Shown one piece after another: positions 51,385 to 62,200 of a stretch of DNA of 64,000 nucleotides. Source of the DNA: an uncultured Methylophaga sp. (lineage in GTDB: Bacteria; Pseudomonadota; Gammaproteobacteria; Nitrosococcales; Methylophagaceae); the NCBI GenBank assembly GCA_913055695.1, contig CAJXKF010000001.1, positions 266,354-330,353 on the forward strand, in the 5' to 3' direction. How positions within the stretch are numbered: the first letter of the stretch is position 1; each line of letters begins with the position of its first letter. The translations under genes and the position numbers were made by a program. The notes beneath the pieces were generated by a model. That model made no database searches. It was not told the origin of the DNA and worked only from the letters and a program-made list of their open reading frames with translations.

Positions 51385-52566
51385 ATGCTTCAGTGGCTCT
51401 TTTTCCTGCTGCCCGTGGCCGCTCTCTCCGGCTGGCTGATGGCGCGTCGCCATTATAAGCGTCGCTACCGGCCACAGGATTCGGCCTTCAGCCCCGAATA
51501 CTTTAAAGGCCTGAACTACCTGCTTAATGAACAGCCGGACAAAGCGATTGACGTCTTTATCGGCCTGTTGGAAGTCAACAGCGAAACCGTTGAGACCCAT
51601 CTTGCACTCGCTAATCTGTTCCGCCGCCGCGGCGAAACCGAACGCGCCATTCGTATTCATCAGAACCTGATTGCACGGCCCACCCTGAGCAATGCTCAAC
51701 GAACTCAGGCGCTGGTCGAATTGGGCCTCGACTACATGAGTGCCGGTGTGCTGGATCGGGCCGAACAGTTATTTCTGGAATTGCTGCAACAGTCGCCGCC
51801 CCCCACAGAGGCTCCACGCCAATTGCTGCGGATTTATCAGCAGGAAAAAAAATGGCAGCAGGCCATCGATATGGCAAAAAAACTGCCGGCTGATAAGAAA
51901 ACCACTACCCATATACTGATTGCCCAGTTTTACTGCGAACTGGCCGAACCCTTGCTAGAGAGCGATCGGCAGCAGGCCATCAATCTGCTACGCAGTGCCC
52001 ATCACTTTGATCCTAACTGCGTGCGTGCCAGTCTGCTGGAGGGCAAAATGCTGATTCACGCCGGGCAGTACCGCAAAGCCATCCGGGTTTTGCAGCAGAT
52101 TGAGCAGCAAAATCATTATTTCCTGTCGGAAGCACTGCCTCTGCTTGAGCGCTGCTACGAACACACCGGTCATATGCATCTGTTCCGGGACTGGCTGCAA
52201 AGTCTGCTTGAGCGGCATCCCAACCTGACCTCAGCGCGGTTGTTATTAACCCGGCTTATTCGCAAGCAACAGGGCAACCAGGCAGCGCAGCAGTTTCTTT
52301 ATCGTGAGCTGTATCAACATCCTTCCGTGGAAGGTCTGCATCAATTGATTATGCTCGGCGAAGACAATCATCAGGTGCTGATTCCCTTAATCAAGGAAGT
52401 CACTAGCGCCCTGATCCACAAGGGTGACCGTTACACCTGTAAGAACTGTGGTTTTTCCGGACGCACCATGCACTGGCAATGTCCGGGCTGCTCTCAATGG
52501 GGTACGATTCGCCCTGTCGAAATTCATTTATCTGCATTAGAAAAATTATTGGAGCCACCTCGATGA
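51385..52566 (+). CDS. lapB: LPS assembly protein LapB (YciM)
   Basis: A protein of about 393 residues with an N-terminal membrane anchor, some nine TPR-type helical hairpins ('YFKGLNYLLNEQPDKAIDVFIGLLEVNSETVETHLALANLFRRRGETERAIRIHQ') and a C-terminal rubredoxin-like metal site 'YTCKNCGFSGRTMHWQCPGCSQWGT'. With FtsH it sets LpxC turnover and so LPS level. Starts at ATG 51385 or the adjacent GTG 51382. Confidence 0.95.
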   Translation: MLQWLFFLLPVAALSGWLMARRHYKRRYRPQDSAFSPEYFKGLNYLLNEQPDKAIDVFIGLLEVNSETVETHLALANLFRRRGETERAIRIHQNLIARPTLSNAQRTQALVELGLDYMSAGVLDRAEQLFLELLQQSPPPTEAPRQLLRIYQQEKKWQQAIDMAKKLPADKKTTTHILIAQFYCELAEPLLESDRQQAINLLRSAHHFDPNCVRASLLEGKMLIHAGQYRKAIRVLQQIEQQNHYFLSEALPLLERCYEHTGHMHLFRDWLQSLLERHPNLTSARLLLTRLIRKQQGNQAAQQFLYRELYQHPSVEGLHQLIMLGEDNHQVLIPLIKEVTSALIHKGDRYTCKNCGFSGRTMHWQCPGCSQWGTIRPVEIHLSALEKLLEPPR

Positions 52567-52913
52567 GCGATATTCAGATTCTACATAACCCTCGCTGCAG
52601 CAAGTCCAGACAAACCCTGGCCCTGCTGGAGGAAAAAGGCATTGAACCTGAAATTATCAAATACCTCGACACCCCACCCAGCGCTGCGGAACTGAAAACC
52701 ATTCTGCAGAAGCTGGGTATGTCTGCCCGCGACTTGCTGCGTAAGGGGGAGGACGATTACAAAGCACTGAATCTGCAAGAGCCCGGACTCAGTGAAGATG
52801 CGTTGATTGAGGCCATGGTCAAGCATCCCAAACTGATTGAACGCCCTATCGTGATTAAGAACGACGAGGCCCGTCTGGGCCGGCCGCCTGAGTCCGTGCT
52901 GGATATCATTTAA
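52563..52913 (+). CDS. arsC: ArsC-family arsenate reductase (glutaredoxin-dependent type)
   Basis: A 116-residue protein of the ArsC/Spx fold. The catalytic Cys is in 'HNPRCSKSRQTLALLEEKG'; arginines in 'LIERPIVIKNDEARLGRPPESVLDII' bind the oxyanion. No other ars genes are near, so arsenate may not be the native substrate. The start overlaps the lapB stop by 4 bp and has GGAG nine bases upstream. Confidence 0.9.
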   Translation: MSDIQILHNPRCSKSRQTLALLEEKGIEPEIIKYLDTPPSAAELKTILQKLGMSARDLLRKGEDDYKALNLQEPGLSEDALIEAMVKHPKLIERPIVIKNDEARLGRPPESVLDII

Positions 52914-53878
<965 letters not shown>

Positions 53879-53913
53879 TGTGATAAAAGTCTCATTATCA
53901 AAGGGAGACAGTC

Positions 53914-54141
53914 ATGAACAGTATTTCAGCTTTTCAATCCGGCCTTGCCGGGGTACAAAACGGCATCGCCGGCGCCAGCCAGAATGCCAGTCAAATCGCC
54001 CGCGCTGATCAGCTCTCCAGTGAACAGTTGACTCAGGCTCTGGTGCAGCTGGATGCCAATAAACGTCAGGTTGAAGCGGCCGCCAAGGTGATTGAAACCA
54101 GCAATGAAATGATTGGCAGTCTGCTCGATATTAAAGTTTAA
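53914..54141 (+). CDS. 75-aa protein resembling the terminal (D0) helices of flagellar axial proteins
   Basis: A small protein with two amphipathic helices. The N-terminus ('SAFQSGLAGVQNGIAGASQNASQIA') resembles the first helix of FlgE/FlgG/FlgK-type proteins. The C-terminus ('KRQVEAAAKVIETSNEMIGSLLDIKV') resembles their last helix. The hundreds of residues that normally lie between are missing. It has a strong Shine-Dalgarno (AGGGAG) and no flagellar neighbours. It could be a secreted axial-like peptide, a remnant that became a gene, or an unrelated coiled-coil protein. Function is not assigned. Confidence 0.75.
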   Translation: MNSISAFQSGLAGVQNGIAGASQNASQIARADQLSSEQLTQALVQLDANKRQVEAAAKVIETSNEMIGSLLDIKV

Positions 54142-54228
54142 CAGCCTGTTCTAACCCAGCTTAACCGGTTCACAATGCTGCCTCCCGCCTGCTAGACTAT
54201 CTCGACGTTACATCATCAAGACCTTCCC

Positions 54229-55032
54229 TTGAATCAATTCGCTTTTGCCCCTCTTTCTCTGGCTGAGATCGGCCGCGCCATGTCTGCTTCAACCCGGGCG
54301 CAGCTGGAGGATATGCTTATTTATCCGGAAATAAACTCTACCAGCGATGCCTTGTGGACACGCTTCAGCGAGGGCAAACAAACTCCCGCCGTCTGCCTCG
54401 CCGAAACCCAGACCGCGGGTCGCGGACGACGCGGCGATCAATGGCAGTCACCTGCTGCCGGCAATCTGTATCTTTCCCTGTTCTGGCCCAATTGCGCAGA
54501 TACGCCTAGAAATGGCCTCAGTATCGCCATCGGTATCAGCCTGATAAATACGCTTAAGGAAGCTGGAATCAAGCAGTTACAGCTTAAATGGCCTAATGAT
54601 GTGCTGTATCAGCGACAAAAGCTGGCAGGAATTCTTGTAGAATCAAGATTCAATAGCAAACAATACACGGTAGTGGGTATCGGCCTTAACTTTAAGCTTC
54701 CGCCATCCACCCGCGATTTAATCCAACAACCTTCCACCAGCCTCGAGCAGTTATGTGACCCCGTCCCCTGTCGAAACTGGCTGGCAGGAAAAATAATTCA
54801 GAACATGATTGAAACAATTGAACTGTTTGAACACCGTGGCCTCAGCGATTTTCTTCCGCTCTGGCCGCAATATGACGCGCTGCACGAGCAGGCAATCACA
54901 CTGATAGATGGTAATCAGCGCATTCCCGCCCTGGCCTGTGGTATTAACGAGCAAGGTGAACTGCGTTACCTGCGAGATAATCAGATTCACCAGCTCTCAA
55001 ACAGCCACATCAGCATCAGGTTTGCCTCATGA
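54229..55032 (+). CDS. birA: Biotin-[acetyl-CoA-carboxylase] ligase (BirA catalytic form)
   Basis: A protein of about 267 residues that adenylates biotin and attaches it to BCCP. 'PEINSTSDALWTRF', 'CLAETQTAGRGRRGDQWQSPAAGNLYLSLFWP' (the GRGRRG biotinyl-AMP loop) and 'LKWPNDVLYQRQKLAGILVES' are diagnostic. The N-terminal helix-turn-helix of bifunctional BirA is not in this frame, so it probably does not repress bio genes. The start is uncertain: TTG 54229 is the only start after the last stop, with no clear ribosome site; ATG 54280 is internal. It overlaps coaX by 4 bp. Confidence 0.92.
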   Translation: MNQFAFAPLSLAEIGRAMSASTRAQLEDMLIYPEINSTSDALWTRFSEGKQTPAVCLAETQTAGRGRRGDQWQSPAAGNLYLSLFWPNCADTPRNGLSIAIGISLINTLKEAGIKQLQLKWPNDVLYQRQKLAGILVESRFNSKQYTVVGIGLNFKLPPSTRDLIQQPSTSLEQLCDPVPCRNWLAGKIIQNMIETIELFEHRGLSDFLPLWPQYDALHEQAITLIDGNQRIPALACGINEQGELRYLRDNQIHQLSNSHISIRFAS

Positions 55033-56015
55033 AAATACTGGTGGATATCGGCAACAGCCGCGTTAAATGGGCGACACTGGACAAGGCCGGTCTCAATGAC
55101 AGTCACAGTTTCCAGCGGGCAAAAACCGGCATCAAGGCCTCGCTGAACAAAGCCTGGAAAAACCTTTCAGACATCGAAGCGGTTTATGTCGCTAATGTCG
55201 GCGGCGAAAAGCTGGCACAGCAACTCACTGAATGGACTCAAAAAAACTGGGACTTAACTCCTCAGTTTGTCACCAGCGAGAAAAAACGCTTTGGTGTCAC
55301 CAATGCCTATGATGAGCCGGAAAAGCTGGGTATCGACCGTTGGCTTTCACTGATAGCCGCCCGTCAACATGCCCGTCAGGCGCAATGTGTGATCGATTGC
55401 GGTACTGCAATGACTATCGATATTGTCAGCAAAAACGGTCAGCATCAGGGCGGCATGATTCTGCCCGGCTTGAGCCTGATGCGCAGCTCACTGGCGACCA
55501 ATACCAATGCCCTGACGGAAGATCTCGGCGAGCAGGAGTTCAACACCCTGGCCACAAACACCTTCAGTGCGATTCATGCCGGTACGCTCTACAGCGTCAG
55601 CGCGACGCTTGAGCACATCATCAATGATCTCAATCAGACCTTCAATAATCAGGTACGGTTTATCATTACCGGTGGTGATGCTGAACAACTGCTGCCTCTA
55701 TTGCCAGACGATATCAATCACTACCCGGATATTGTGCTGAAAGGCCTGGCTTTTTATGTCCGCCAGGACGATAAGAAAAAAAGCCGCAGTAAAAAACAGG
55801 ACAAACCGGCTAAGACCAGTGCAGGCGATGACCAAAAGCCGGCGGAAAAATCCCCGCAAACGTCTGAAGATACTGAGCAGAACAACGCTAAAAACGACAC
55901 AGATACCAGTAAAAAGCCTCGCAGAAGTCGCAGTAAAAAGGCGGAGCCAGCGACTGATAAGCCTGCATCCAACAAAGATAAACCCGGTTCAGCATTGCCA
56001 GAGGAAGCAATCTAG
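55029..56015 (+). CDS. coaX: Type III pantothenate kinase with charged C-terminal tail
   Basis: A 328-residue protein. Residues 1-246 are a complete CoaX kinase ('ILVDIGNSRVKWATLD', 'LGIDRWLSLIAARQHA', 'VIDCGTAMTIDIVSKNGQHQGGMILPGLSLM', 'FIITGGDAEQLLPLL'), the first step of coenzyme A synthesis. Residues 247-328 are a low-complexity tail of Lys, Ser, Asp, Thr, Pro and Ala containing SRSKK twice, with no stop and no frameshift before it. CoaX proteins usually end near residue 250-260, so the tail is unusual. It follows birA, a known pairing. Confidence 0.93.
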   Translation: MKILVDIGNSRVKWATLDKAGLNDSHSFQRAKTGIKASLNKAWKNLSDIEAVYVANVGGEKLAQQLTEWTQKNWDLTPQFVTSEKKRFGVTNAYDEPEKLGIDRWLSLIAARQHARQAQCVIDCGTAMTIDIVSKNGQHQGGMILPGLSLMRSSLATNTNALTEDLGEQEFNTLATNTFSAIHAGTLYSVSATLEHIINDLNQTFNNQVRFIITGGDAEQLLPLLPDDINHYPDIVLKGLAFYVRQDDKKKSRSKKQDKPAKTSAGDDQKPAEKSPQTSEDTEQNNAKNDTDTSKKPRRSRSKKAEPATDKPASNKDKPGSALPEEAI

Positions 56016-56036
56016 GGTAATCTTTCGCACCCTTAA

Positions 56037-56127
56037 GGAGAAGTGGCCGAGTGGTTGAAGGCGCACGCCTGGAAAGTGTGTATAGGTTAATAGCCTATCG
56101 AGGGTTCGAATCCCTCCTTCTCCGCCA
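56037..56127 (+). tRNA. tRNA-Ser (anticodon GGA)
   Basis: A 91-nt class II tRNA. The acceptor stem GGAGAAG pairs with CTTCTCC, followed by G and an encoded CCA. The anticodon loop CTGGAAA reads serine codons TCC/TCT. The long variable arm is TATAGGTTAATAGCCTATC and the T-loop GTTCGAATCC. It lies 21 bp after coaX. I see no integrase or attachment-site repeat at its 3' end. Confidence 0.97.
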
Positions 56128-56345
56128 TTACAACCGCGCATTACCTCACATTATCGCTCTTCACCGAGACACGCCCCCACTCTCTCTAAGCTGAGCTAAT
56201 CATTGCAAATCTGAAGAACTACATCTCTTCCTGTTAGTCCAAAGCCATAAATGAGGTAGTTTGATCACGCGCTTGCGAGCAGCCTTTAATTTTCCCGAGA
56301 AGTTACGACTTCTGTACGAAGACAAAGACACTTCAGGAGGAAATC

Positions 56346-56552
56346 ATGAGCAATCATGCACTCAGAGATAAAGATTACGATCTGGTCAGCACCATCTACC
56401 ATGCCGCTCAAGGCGAAGACCTCTGCCGTCAGTACATGGAAGATGCAGAGAAACAGGGTGACAAGGATGCAGCCCAGTTTTTCCAGGAGGTCAGGGAACA
56501 GAACCAGCAACTGGTTAAAAAAGGCAAGGAGCTGCTGAGAAATCGACTGTAG
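56346..56552 (+). CDS. Conserved 68-aa helical protein
   Basis: A small, charged, all-helical protein: 'KDYDLVSTIYHAAQGEDLCRQYMEDAEKQGDKDAAQFFQEVREQNQQLVKKGKELL'. The His/Glu/Tyr pattern on two helices recalls half of a ferritin-like bundle, but metal ligands cannot be assigned. I recall similar small proteins in other proteobacteria without a known role. The Shine-Dalgarno AGGAGG is perfect and well spaced. The 218 bp upstream, back to tRNA-Ser, hold no gene; a short AGAAGT/ACTTCT dyad lies near 56300. Confidence 0.8.
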   Translation: MSNHALRDKDYDLVSTIYHAAQGEDLCRQYMEDAEKQGDKDAAQFFQEVREQNQQLVKKGKELLRNRL

Positions 56553-56558
56553 TGACAC

Positions 56559-56587
56559 CACTCCCCTTCTCTCAGGGAAGGGGAGTG
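56559..56587. repeat. Strong hairpin after the 68-aa gene
   Basis: CACTCCCCTT and AAGGGGAGTG form a 10-bp GC-rich stem with a 9-base loop, seven bases past the stop codon. No T tract follows, so it is either a 3' stability hairpin or a weak terminator. Confidence 0.6.
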
Positions 56588-56652
56588 ACTCGATTAAGGC
56601 TTAATATATTAGCGGTCTAATCAGCTCATAAAATATCCGACATGCACCGCTG

Positions 56653-57513
56653 TTAACGAAGCAGTAGCATAGACACATCACTCAGGCGCACCATCTTGGC
56701 GGTATTACTGCCTACCAGGAATTGACGGATGCGCGAATGGCCGTAAGCCCCCATCACAAGCAAATCTATGCCGTGTTGTTGTTGATAATTGGATAACAAG
56801 GGCTGCACATCGCCCTGTTCCAGTGCAGTGTTGACTTGGTAACCGGCCGCCTTCAGCTTGTCTTCGGCCAGTTTCAGGTCGCCCACATGCTTATCGTCTT
56901 CCTCGGCCACCATCACCAGATGACATTCCAGACCTTTCAGTAACGGACTCTGCACGAGTTTGTCTAAGGCTTTCTGTGCGGTTTTACTGCCATCATAGGC
57001 AAACATAAAGCGTGTCGGCGCTTTAAAGCCCGGCACTGCCACCAGAATCGGTTTTTGCATCGCACGGACGACATTTTCCAGATGACTGCCAAGGCTATGG
57101 GCCTGATTATCATGCGCCTCACCCTGGCGGCCCATCACCAGCAAACGCATATCCAGTTCCGCTTCCTGCAGGGTTTCCAGCAAACTGCCATGACGCTGGT
57201 GGGTGCTGACTGTCACTACTCCATCGGTTTCCACACGCTTTCTGGCATCCTCCAGCATATGTTTACCGTGCTCCAGCGCCAGCTTGCTGCGCCTGGCATC
57301 CAGTTCAGTCAGCTCTTGCAGCAGGTGTTCACGACTGCCAAGGCCAATATTGCCGGACAAATCACTATGCTGGTCGATTTTGGGGTATTCATCCTTATCC
57401 AGCACATGCAGCAAATCCAGCGGCGCTTTCATTTTCAGACTGGCCCAGGCAGCGGCATCGCAGACATCCTTCGCCACTTGCGAACCATCGATACAGGCTA
57501 TGACTTTGCTCAT
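56653..57513 (-). CDS. Tandem universal stress protein (UspA domain x2)
   Basis: A 286-residue protein with two Usp domains: 1-145 ('VIACIDGSQVAKDVCDAAAWA', 'LLVMGRQGEAH') and 150-286 ('FMFAYDGSKTAQKALDKLV', 'LLVMGAYGHSRIRQFLVGSNTAKMV'). The second carries the full G2xG9xG(S/T) ATP-binding pattern; the first is less complete. It follows a SulP transporter gene by 10 bp, so the two are made together. Confidence 0.92.
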   Translation of the reverse strand: MSKVIACIDGSQVAKDVCDAAAWASLKMKAPLDLLHVLDKDEYPKIDQHSDLSGNIGLGSREHLLQELTELDARRSKLALEHGKHMLEDARKRVETDGVVTVSTHQRHGSLLETLQEAELDMRLLVMGRQGEAHDNQAHSLGSHLENVVRAMQKPILVAVPGFKAPTRFMFAYDGSKTAQKALDKLVQSPLLKGLECHLVMVAEEDDKHVGDLKLAEDKLKAAGYQVNTALEQGDVQPLLSNYQQQHGIDLLVMGAYGHSRIRQFLVGSNTAKMVRLSDVSMLLLR

Positions 57514-57523
57514 TTCTCACTCC

Positions 57524-59014
57524 TTAATGTCCGGCGAGTATTTTCTCGACTTCTTCAGGCTTGTCATGCACGCCGAAGCGGTCAACGATGGTCGCGCTCG
57601 CCTCGTTCATGCCAATCAGTTCCACCTCTGTACCTTCACGGCGGAATTTAATCACCACCTTATCCAGTGCCGTTACCGAAGTGATATCCCAGAAATGCGC
57701 CTGGCTCAGATCGATAGTGACCTTATCCAGCGCCTCCTTGAAATCAAAAGCTGAGGTGAATTTATCCGATGAGGCAAAAAATACCTGGCCAATAATGCGG
57801 TAGCCGCGCTCGGTTTCCTGTTCGTTCGCCTCAGTTTTAATAATCAGGAAGTGACCGACTTTGTTGGCAAAGAACAGCGACGCCAGCAGCACACCGACAA
57901 ACACACCAATGGCCAGATTATGGGTGGCGACTACGACCACCACTGTCGACACCATCACCACATTGGTCGACAGCGGGTGCTTTTTCATATCCCTGAGCGA
58001 ATCCCAGGAGAAAGTACCGATCGAGACCATAATCATTACTGCGACCAGCGCCGCCATCGGGATCTGTTTAATCCAGTCATCCAGAAACACCACCATGACA
58101 ATCAGAAACAGGCCGGCAACAAATGTGGATAAACGACCCCGCCCCCCCGATTTCACGTTGATGACCGACTGGCCAATCATGGCGCAACCGGCCATACCAC
58201 CGAACAGACCGGCACCGATATTGGCAATGCCCTGACCTTTACACTCGCGGTTCTTGTCACTGCCGGTATCGGTCAGATCATCAATGATGGTCGCGGTCAT
58301 CATCGATTCTAGCAGACCGACCACCGCTAGGCCGACCGAATACGGGAAAATGATGGCCAGTGTTTCGAAATTAAGCGGTACATCCGGCCACAGTAAGATG
58401 GGCAAGGTATCCGGCAGCTCACCCATATCGCCGACAGTGCGGATATCCAGTTGCAGCACTATCGCGACCAGTGTCATCAACACGATAGTGACAAGCGGCG
58501 AAGGTATGACTTTTCCGATGCGAGGCAGCAGCGGGAACAGATAGATGATACCGAGCCCGGCGGCGGTCATCGCATACACATGCCAGGTCACATTGGTCAG
58601 TTCGGGGAGTTGCGCCATAAAAATGAGAATCGCCAGCGCATTGACAAAACCGGTAACGACCGATCGTGACACAAAGCGCATCAAGTCACCCAGCTTGAAA
58701 TAGCCGGCGCCTATCTGCAGCACACCGGTCAGTAGCGTTGCGGCCAGCAGATACTCCAGACCATGCTCCTTAACCAGAGTGACCATCAGCAGCGCCATCG
58801 CCCCGGTCGCTGCCGAAATCATACCGGGACGTCCCCCGGTGAAAGCGATAATGACAGCGATGCAGAATGAGGCGTAAAGACCGACTTTAGGATCAACGCC
58901 AGCAATGATGGAAAAGGCGATGGCTTCGGGAATCAAAGCCAGGGCAACGACCGTACCGGCAAGCAGATCGCCACGAACATTAGAGAACCAGTCATTTCTC
59001 CAATTCTGAAACAT
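57524..59014 (-). CDS. SulP-family anion transporter with STAS domain
   Basis: A 496-residue SulP (SLC26-like) transporter with 10-14 membrane segments. Conserved parts are '[28 protein letters not shown]', '[22 protein letters not shown]' and '[28 protein letters not shown]'. The C-terminal cytoplasmic STAS domain (about 395-496) has '[32 protein letters not shown]'. Substrates in the family include sulfate, bicarbonate and dicarboxylates; the sequence does not decide. The 194 bp between this start and the next gene hold no recognised element. Confidence 0.92.
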   Translation of the reverse strand: MFQNWRNDWFSNVRGDLLAGTVVALALIPEAIAFSIIAGVDPKVGLYASFCIAVIIAFTGGRPGMISAATGAMALLMVTLVKEHGLEYLLAATLLTGVLQIGAGYFKLGDLMRFVSRSVVTGFVNALAILIFMAQLPELTNVTWHVYAMTAAGLGIIYLFPLLPRIGKVIPSPLVTIVLMTLVAIVLQLDIRTVGDMGELPDTLPILLWPDVPLNFETLAIIFPYSVGLAVVGLLESMMTATIIDDLTDTGSDKNRECKGQGIANIGAGLFGGMAGCAMIGQSVINVKSGGRGRLSTFVAGLFLIVMVVFLDDWIKQIPMAALVAVMIMVSIGTFSWDSLRDMKKHPLSTNVVMVSTVVVVVATHNLAIGVFVGVLLASLFFANKVGHFLIIKTEANEQETERGYRIIGQVFFASSDKFTSAFDFKEALDKVTIDLSQAHFWDITSVTALDKVVIKFRREGTEVELIGMNEASATIVDRFGVHDKPEEVEKILAGH

Positions 59015-59208
59015 AAACTATTCCTGTTGTTTGCTGAATATTGAGTGCTTGTCGAGAGGACAAGAAACCTGCCAGGCAGGCGATTTGGGCAGGGAGAATG
59101 CCCGGGCGTGTTGCTGCTAGGGTGGACTTAATTTCATTGCTGCTTGCTTCCCGCAAAAGCGGCCAAGTCTAAACAATTAGCATCGCTCCGTCAAAAGAAC
59201 CTAAAAAT

Positions 59209-62200
59209 TCAATCACTTGCCGAACCCGGCTTTTTATCGACCTGCCTATCAGTCAACGTATTTTGGCGGATAAACTGTTCAAACTCACTGACAGACATCG
59301 GTTTGGCGAAATAATAGCCTTGCAACCAGTGGCAACCTATCTGCTGCAGAATGTCGCGCTGATTTTCGGTTTCTACACCTTCGGCAATGACCTGTATTCC
59401 CAGTCTTCTCGCCATTTCAGTAATGGCTTCGATGATGGCACGGTCACTTTCATCCGATTCCAGATCCCGGATAAAAGAGCGATCGATTTTAAGATAATCG
59501 ACATCCAGCTCTTTCAGATAGGACAGCGAAGAATAACCGGTACCGAAATCATCCACGGCAATCTGCACATCGGCCTGACGCAGTTTTTTCAGCAGATGGC
59601 GGCTTTCGGCATGTCTCTGCATCAACACACTTTCGGTGATTTCCAGCGTGACCTGATTGGCATTAATGCCCTGCGCTTTAATAAAGGCCAGCCAGTCAAG
59701 TCGACCGCGCTGGTTGCCGAAGTTGTGGGCTGAACGGTTAACCGATACATAAATATCGCCGACGCCATGTACCTGCCAGGCTTTAATCTGCCTGCAGACC
59801 TGACTGAACACAAAGTCATCGATCTTCTCAATCATGCCCATACGCTCGGCCTGAGGCAGAAATTCCGCCGGTGTGATCAGGCCGCGTTCGGGATGCTGCC
59901 AGCGGACCAGCGCCTCGGCACTGATGACACTGTCCTGTGTCGCCGCAGGAATCAGGGGCTGGTAATACACTTCGATTTCGCCTTTCTCGATGGCCGCTTC
60001 CAGCTCATTGAGAATGAATGTTCTCGAACGCCAACTGGATTCAAGTTCCGAAGTATAAAATTTAAAGGCACTGCCGCCCATATCCTTGGCGGCATACATC
60101 GACCGGTCCGCATTCTGGATCAGCATGCCGGTTTCCAGCGCATCATCCGGATAGAAAGTGACACCGATACTGGTGGTCACCCGCAGCGTCTGTTCCTTAA
60201 TTGTGATCGGCTTTTCTATTTCCGTGATGAGCTTACGGGCGATATTCACCGCATCGCTCTTATTATCGAAATCGCTGAGAATTATGGTGAACTCATCTCC
60301 GCCCAGCCTGGCAACGGTATCCACCTCGCGCACACAAGTCTGGATTCGGACTGCCATCTGCCGCAGTAATTCATCGCCGAATTCATGACCCAGCGTGTCA
60401 TTGACATCCTTGAAACGGTCCAGATCCAGAAACATCAGGCACAGCTTTTCATTATCACGATGAGCACGACGAATTGCCTGCTCCAGCCGGTCTGTAAACA
60501 GTCGGCGGTTAGGCAGTTCGGTCAGTGTGTCATAGTTGGCATGGCGTTCAATCGTCGCCTGTGCCTGTTTGACCTCTGAAATATCGGCAAACACGGCCAC
60601 CATGTTAGTCAGATTGTGCTCGGCGTCATAAACCGCCGACATCGACAGGTAAGCAGGAAAAGCCTGACCGTTTTTATGCTGGCTTTGTACTTCACCGCGC
60701 CAGATACCCTCGGTGTTCATGACTTGCCAGAAAGTCTCGGAAAACTGCTGGTAGTCTTTTTCACTGAGGCCGGTCACCAGGAAATCCGGATACTGTCCCA
60801 CCACTTCGGCTTCTTCATAACCGGTCATCTGGGTAAATGCCGAGTTGACGGCAATCACCCGTTTCATCGCATCGGTAATCATCATAGCTTCACTGGTGGA
60901 ATTAAATGCGACGTCAGAGAGCAGCAGTTTCTGCTCGGTTTCACGCATGTTTTCCAGCACATCCCGGATCCGCCGTTCTGATTCCTGCGCCCGTTCAGTG
61001 GCCTGTGATAATTCCTCGGTACGTTGATGCACTTCTGCTGCAATTCGATAGGTGCGCCCGGTAATGCTGAGAAACAGCAGGGAAAACAGTCCGGCCAGCA
61101 GGAAGCCACCTATCAGCGCCAGATTGGCAAGGTTGGATTGATTGGTTTCCAGATAATGCGGTGTGGGATTAAAAATCAACTTCATCTGACGGCCGGCCAA
61201 CTCAAAAGGCACTTCATGTGTCATTGCCAAATCTGTGTTTGCTGGTTGCCGGTAATAAAAATCACCGGTGGCCACGTCCAGCCATTGCAATGTGAAATCG
61301 GGATTTTCACTATTACGCAGAATATCTTTAATGAAATCCTCAATCCGGATGACCATATTGACCAGCCCTGCAACCTCTCCACCGGCCGGATCCAGCGTCA
61401 TTTTGCCACTGGGTCGCTGGTAAACCGCCCGGTAGAGAATAAGCGCCTCAACTCGGGTTTTATCACGCAGAATTTTCAGCGGGCTTCTTGCTCTGGGTTC
61501 GCCGGTTTTAATGGCACTCTGAATAACTTCGTTTGAGATCGTCGATGAGCTGGGATCAAAGCCCTGCGCCGGTTTGTTATCCCATTCCGGTTCCAGGAAA
61601 GTGATGGGGAAATAGACCTCACGCGGTGACGCCGGTCCCAACACGCCTTTATCGACAAATTCGGTGATAGCAAAATCAGCACCGAAGTAAGCCTGTTGCT
61701 GCTGCTCATAGGCGGCACGTTCAGCATGGGTGATTTTGGGCAGCCATTCAACCACCTGAATATGCTGCTGATCGAAGCCGGTACTCCAGCTCACAAACTC
61801 TCTGAACTCCTCACGAGTCACCTCATCCGATGAGGCGAATAACTGCGCCACACTCTCTTGTATCAATTCTTCAGATCGCAAAGCGACGCGAAACAGCGTG
61901 CCGACTTCCTGGGTACGGATTTTGAAACGATCATCAAGACGGCGGTTTTCAAATTGCCGGATTTCATAAGTTAACGCGACGATGATCAGCAAAGAAACTG
62001 TAAGCTGGACACTCATTAGCCAACGCCGACTGCGCCAGATTTTGCGTGGCTGTCCACAGAAGCTCATCACCAGTGGCAATGCAATCAGAATCCCCAGTGA
62101 ATCCCCTGCCCACCAGCCGGCCCAGTTAGCCAGAAAAATATCGACACCATCCCGATGCAGCGATAACGCAGTGACACTGAGGCTGGCGCTGATAAGACTA

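Noticed and set aside
56037-56345. tRNA-Ser as an integration site of a mobile element
   Set aside because: No integrase, no repeat of the tRNA 3' end and no change in gene style follow it.
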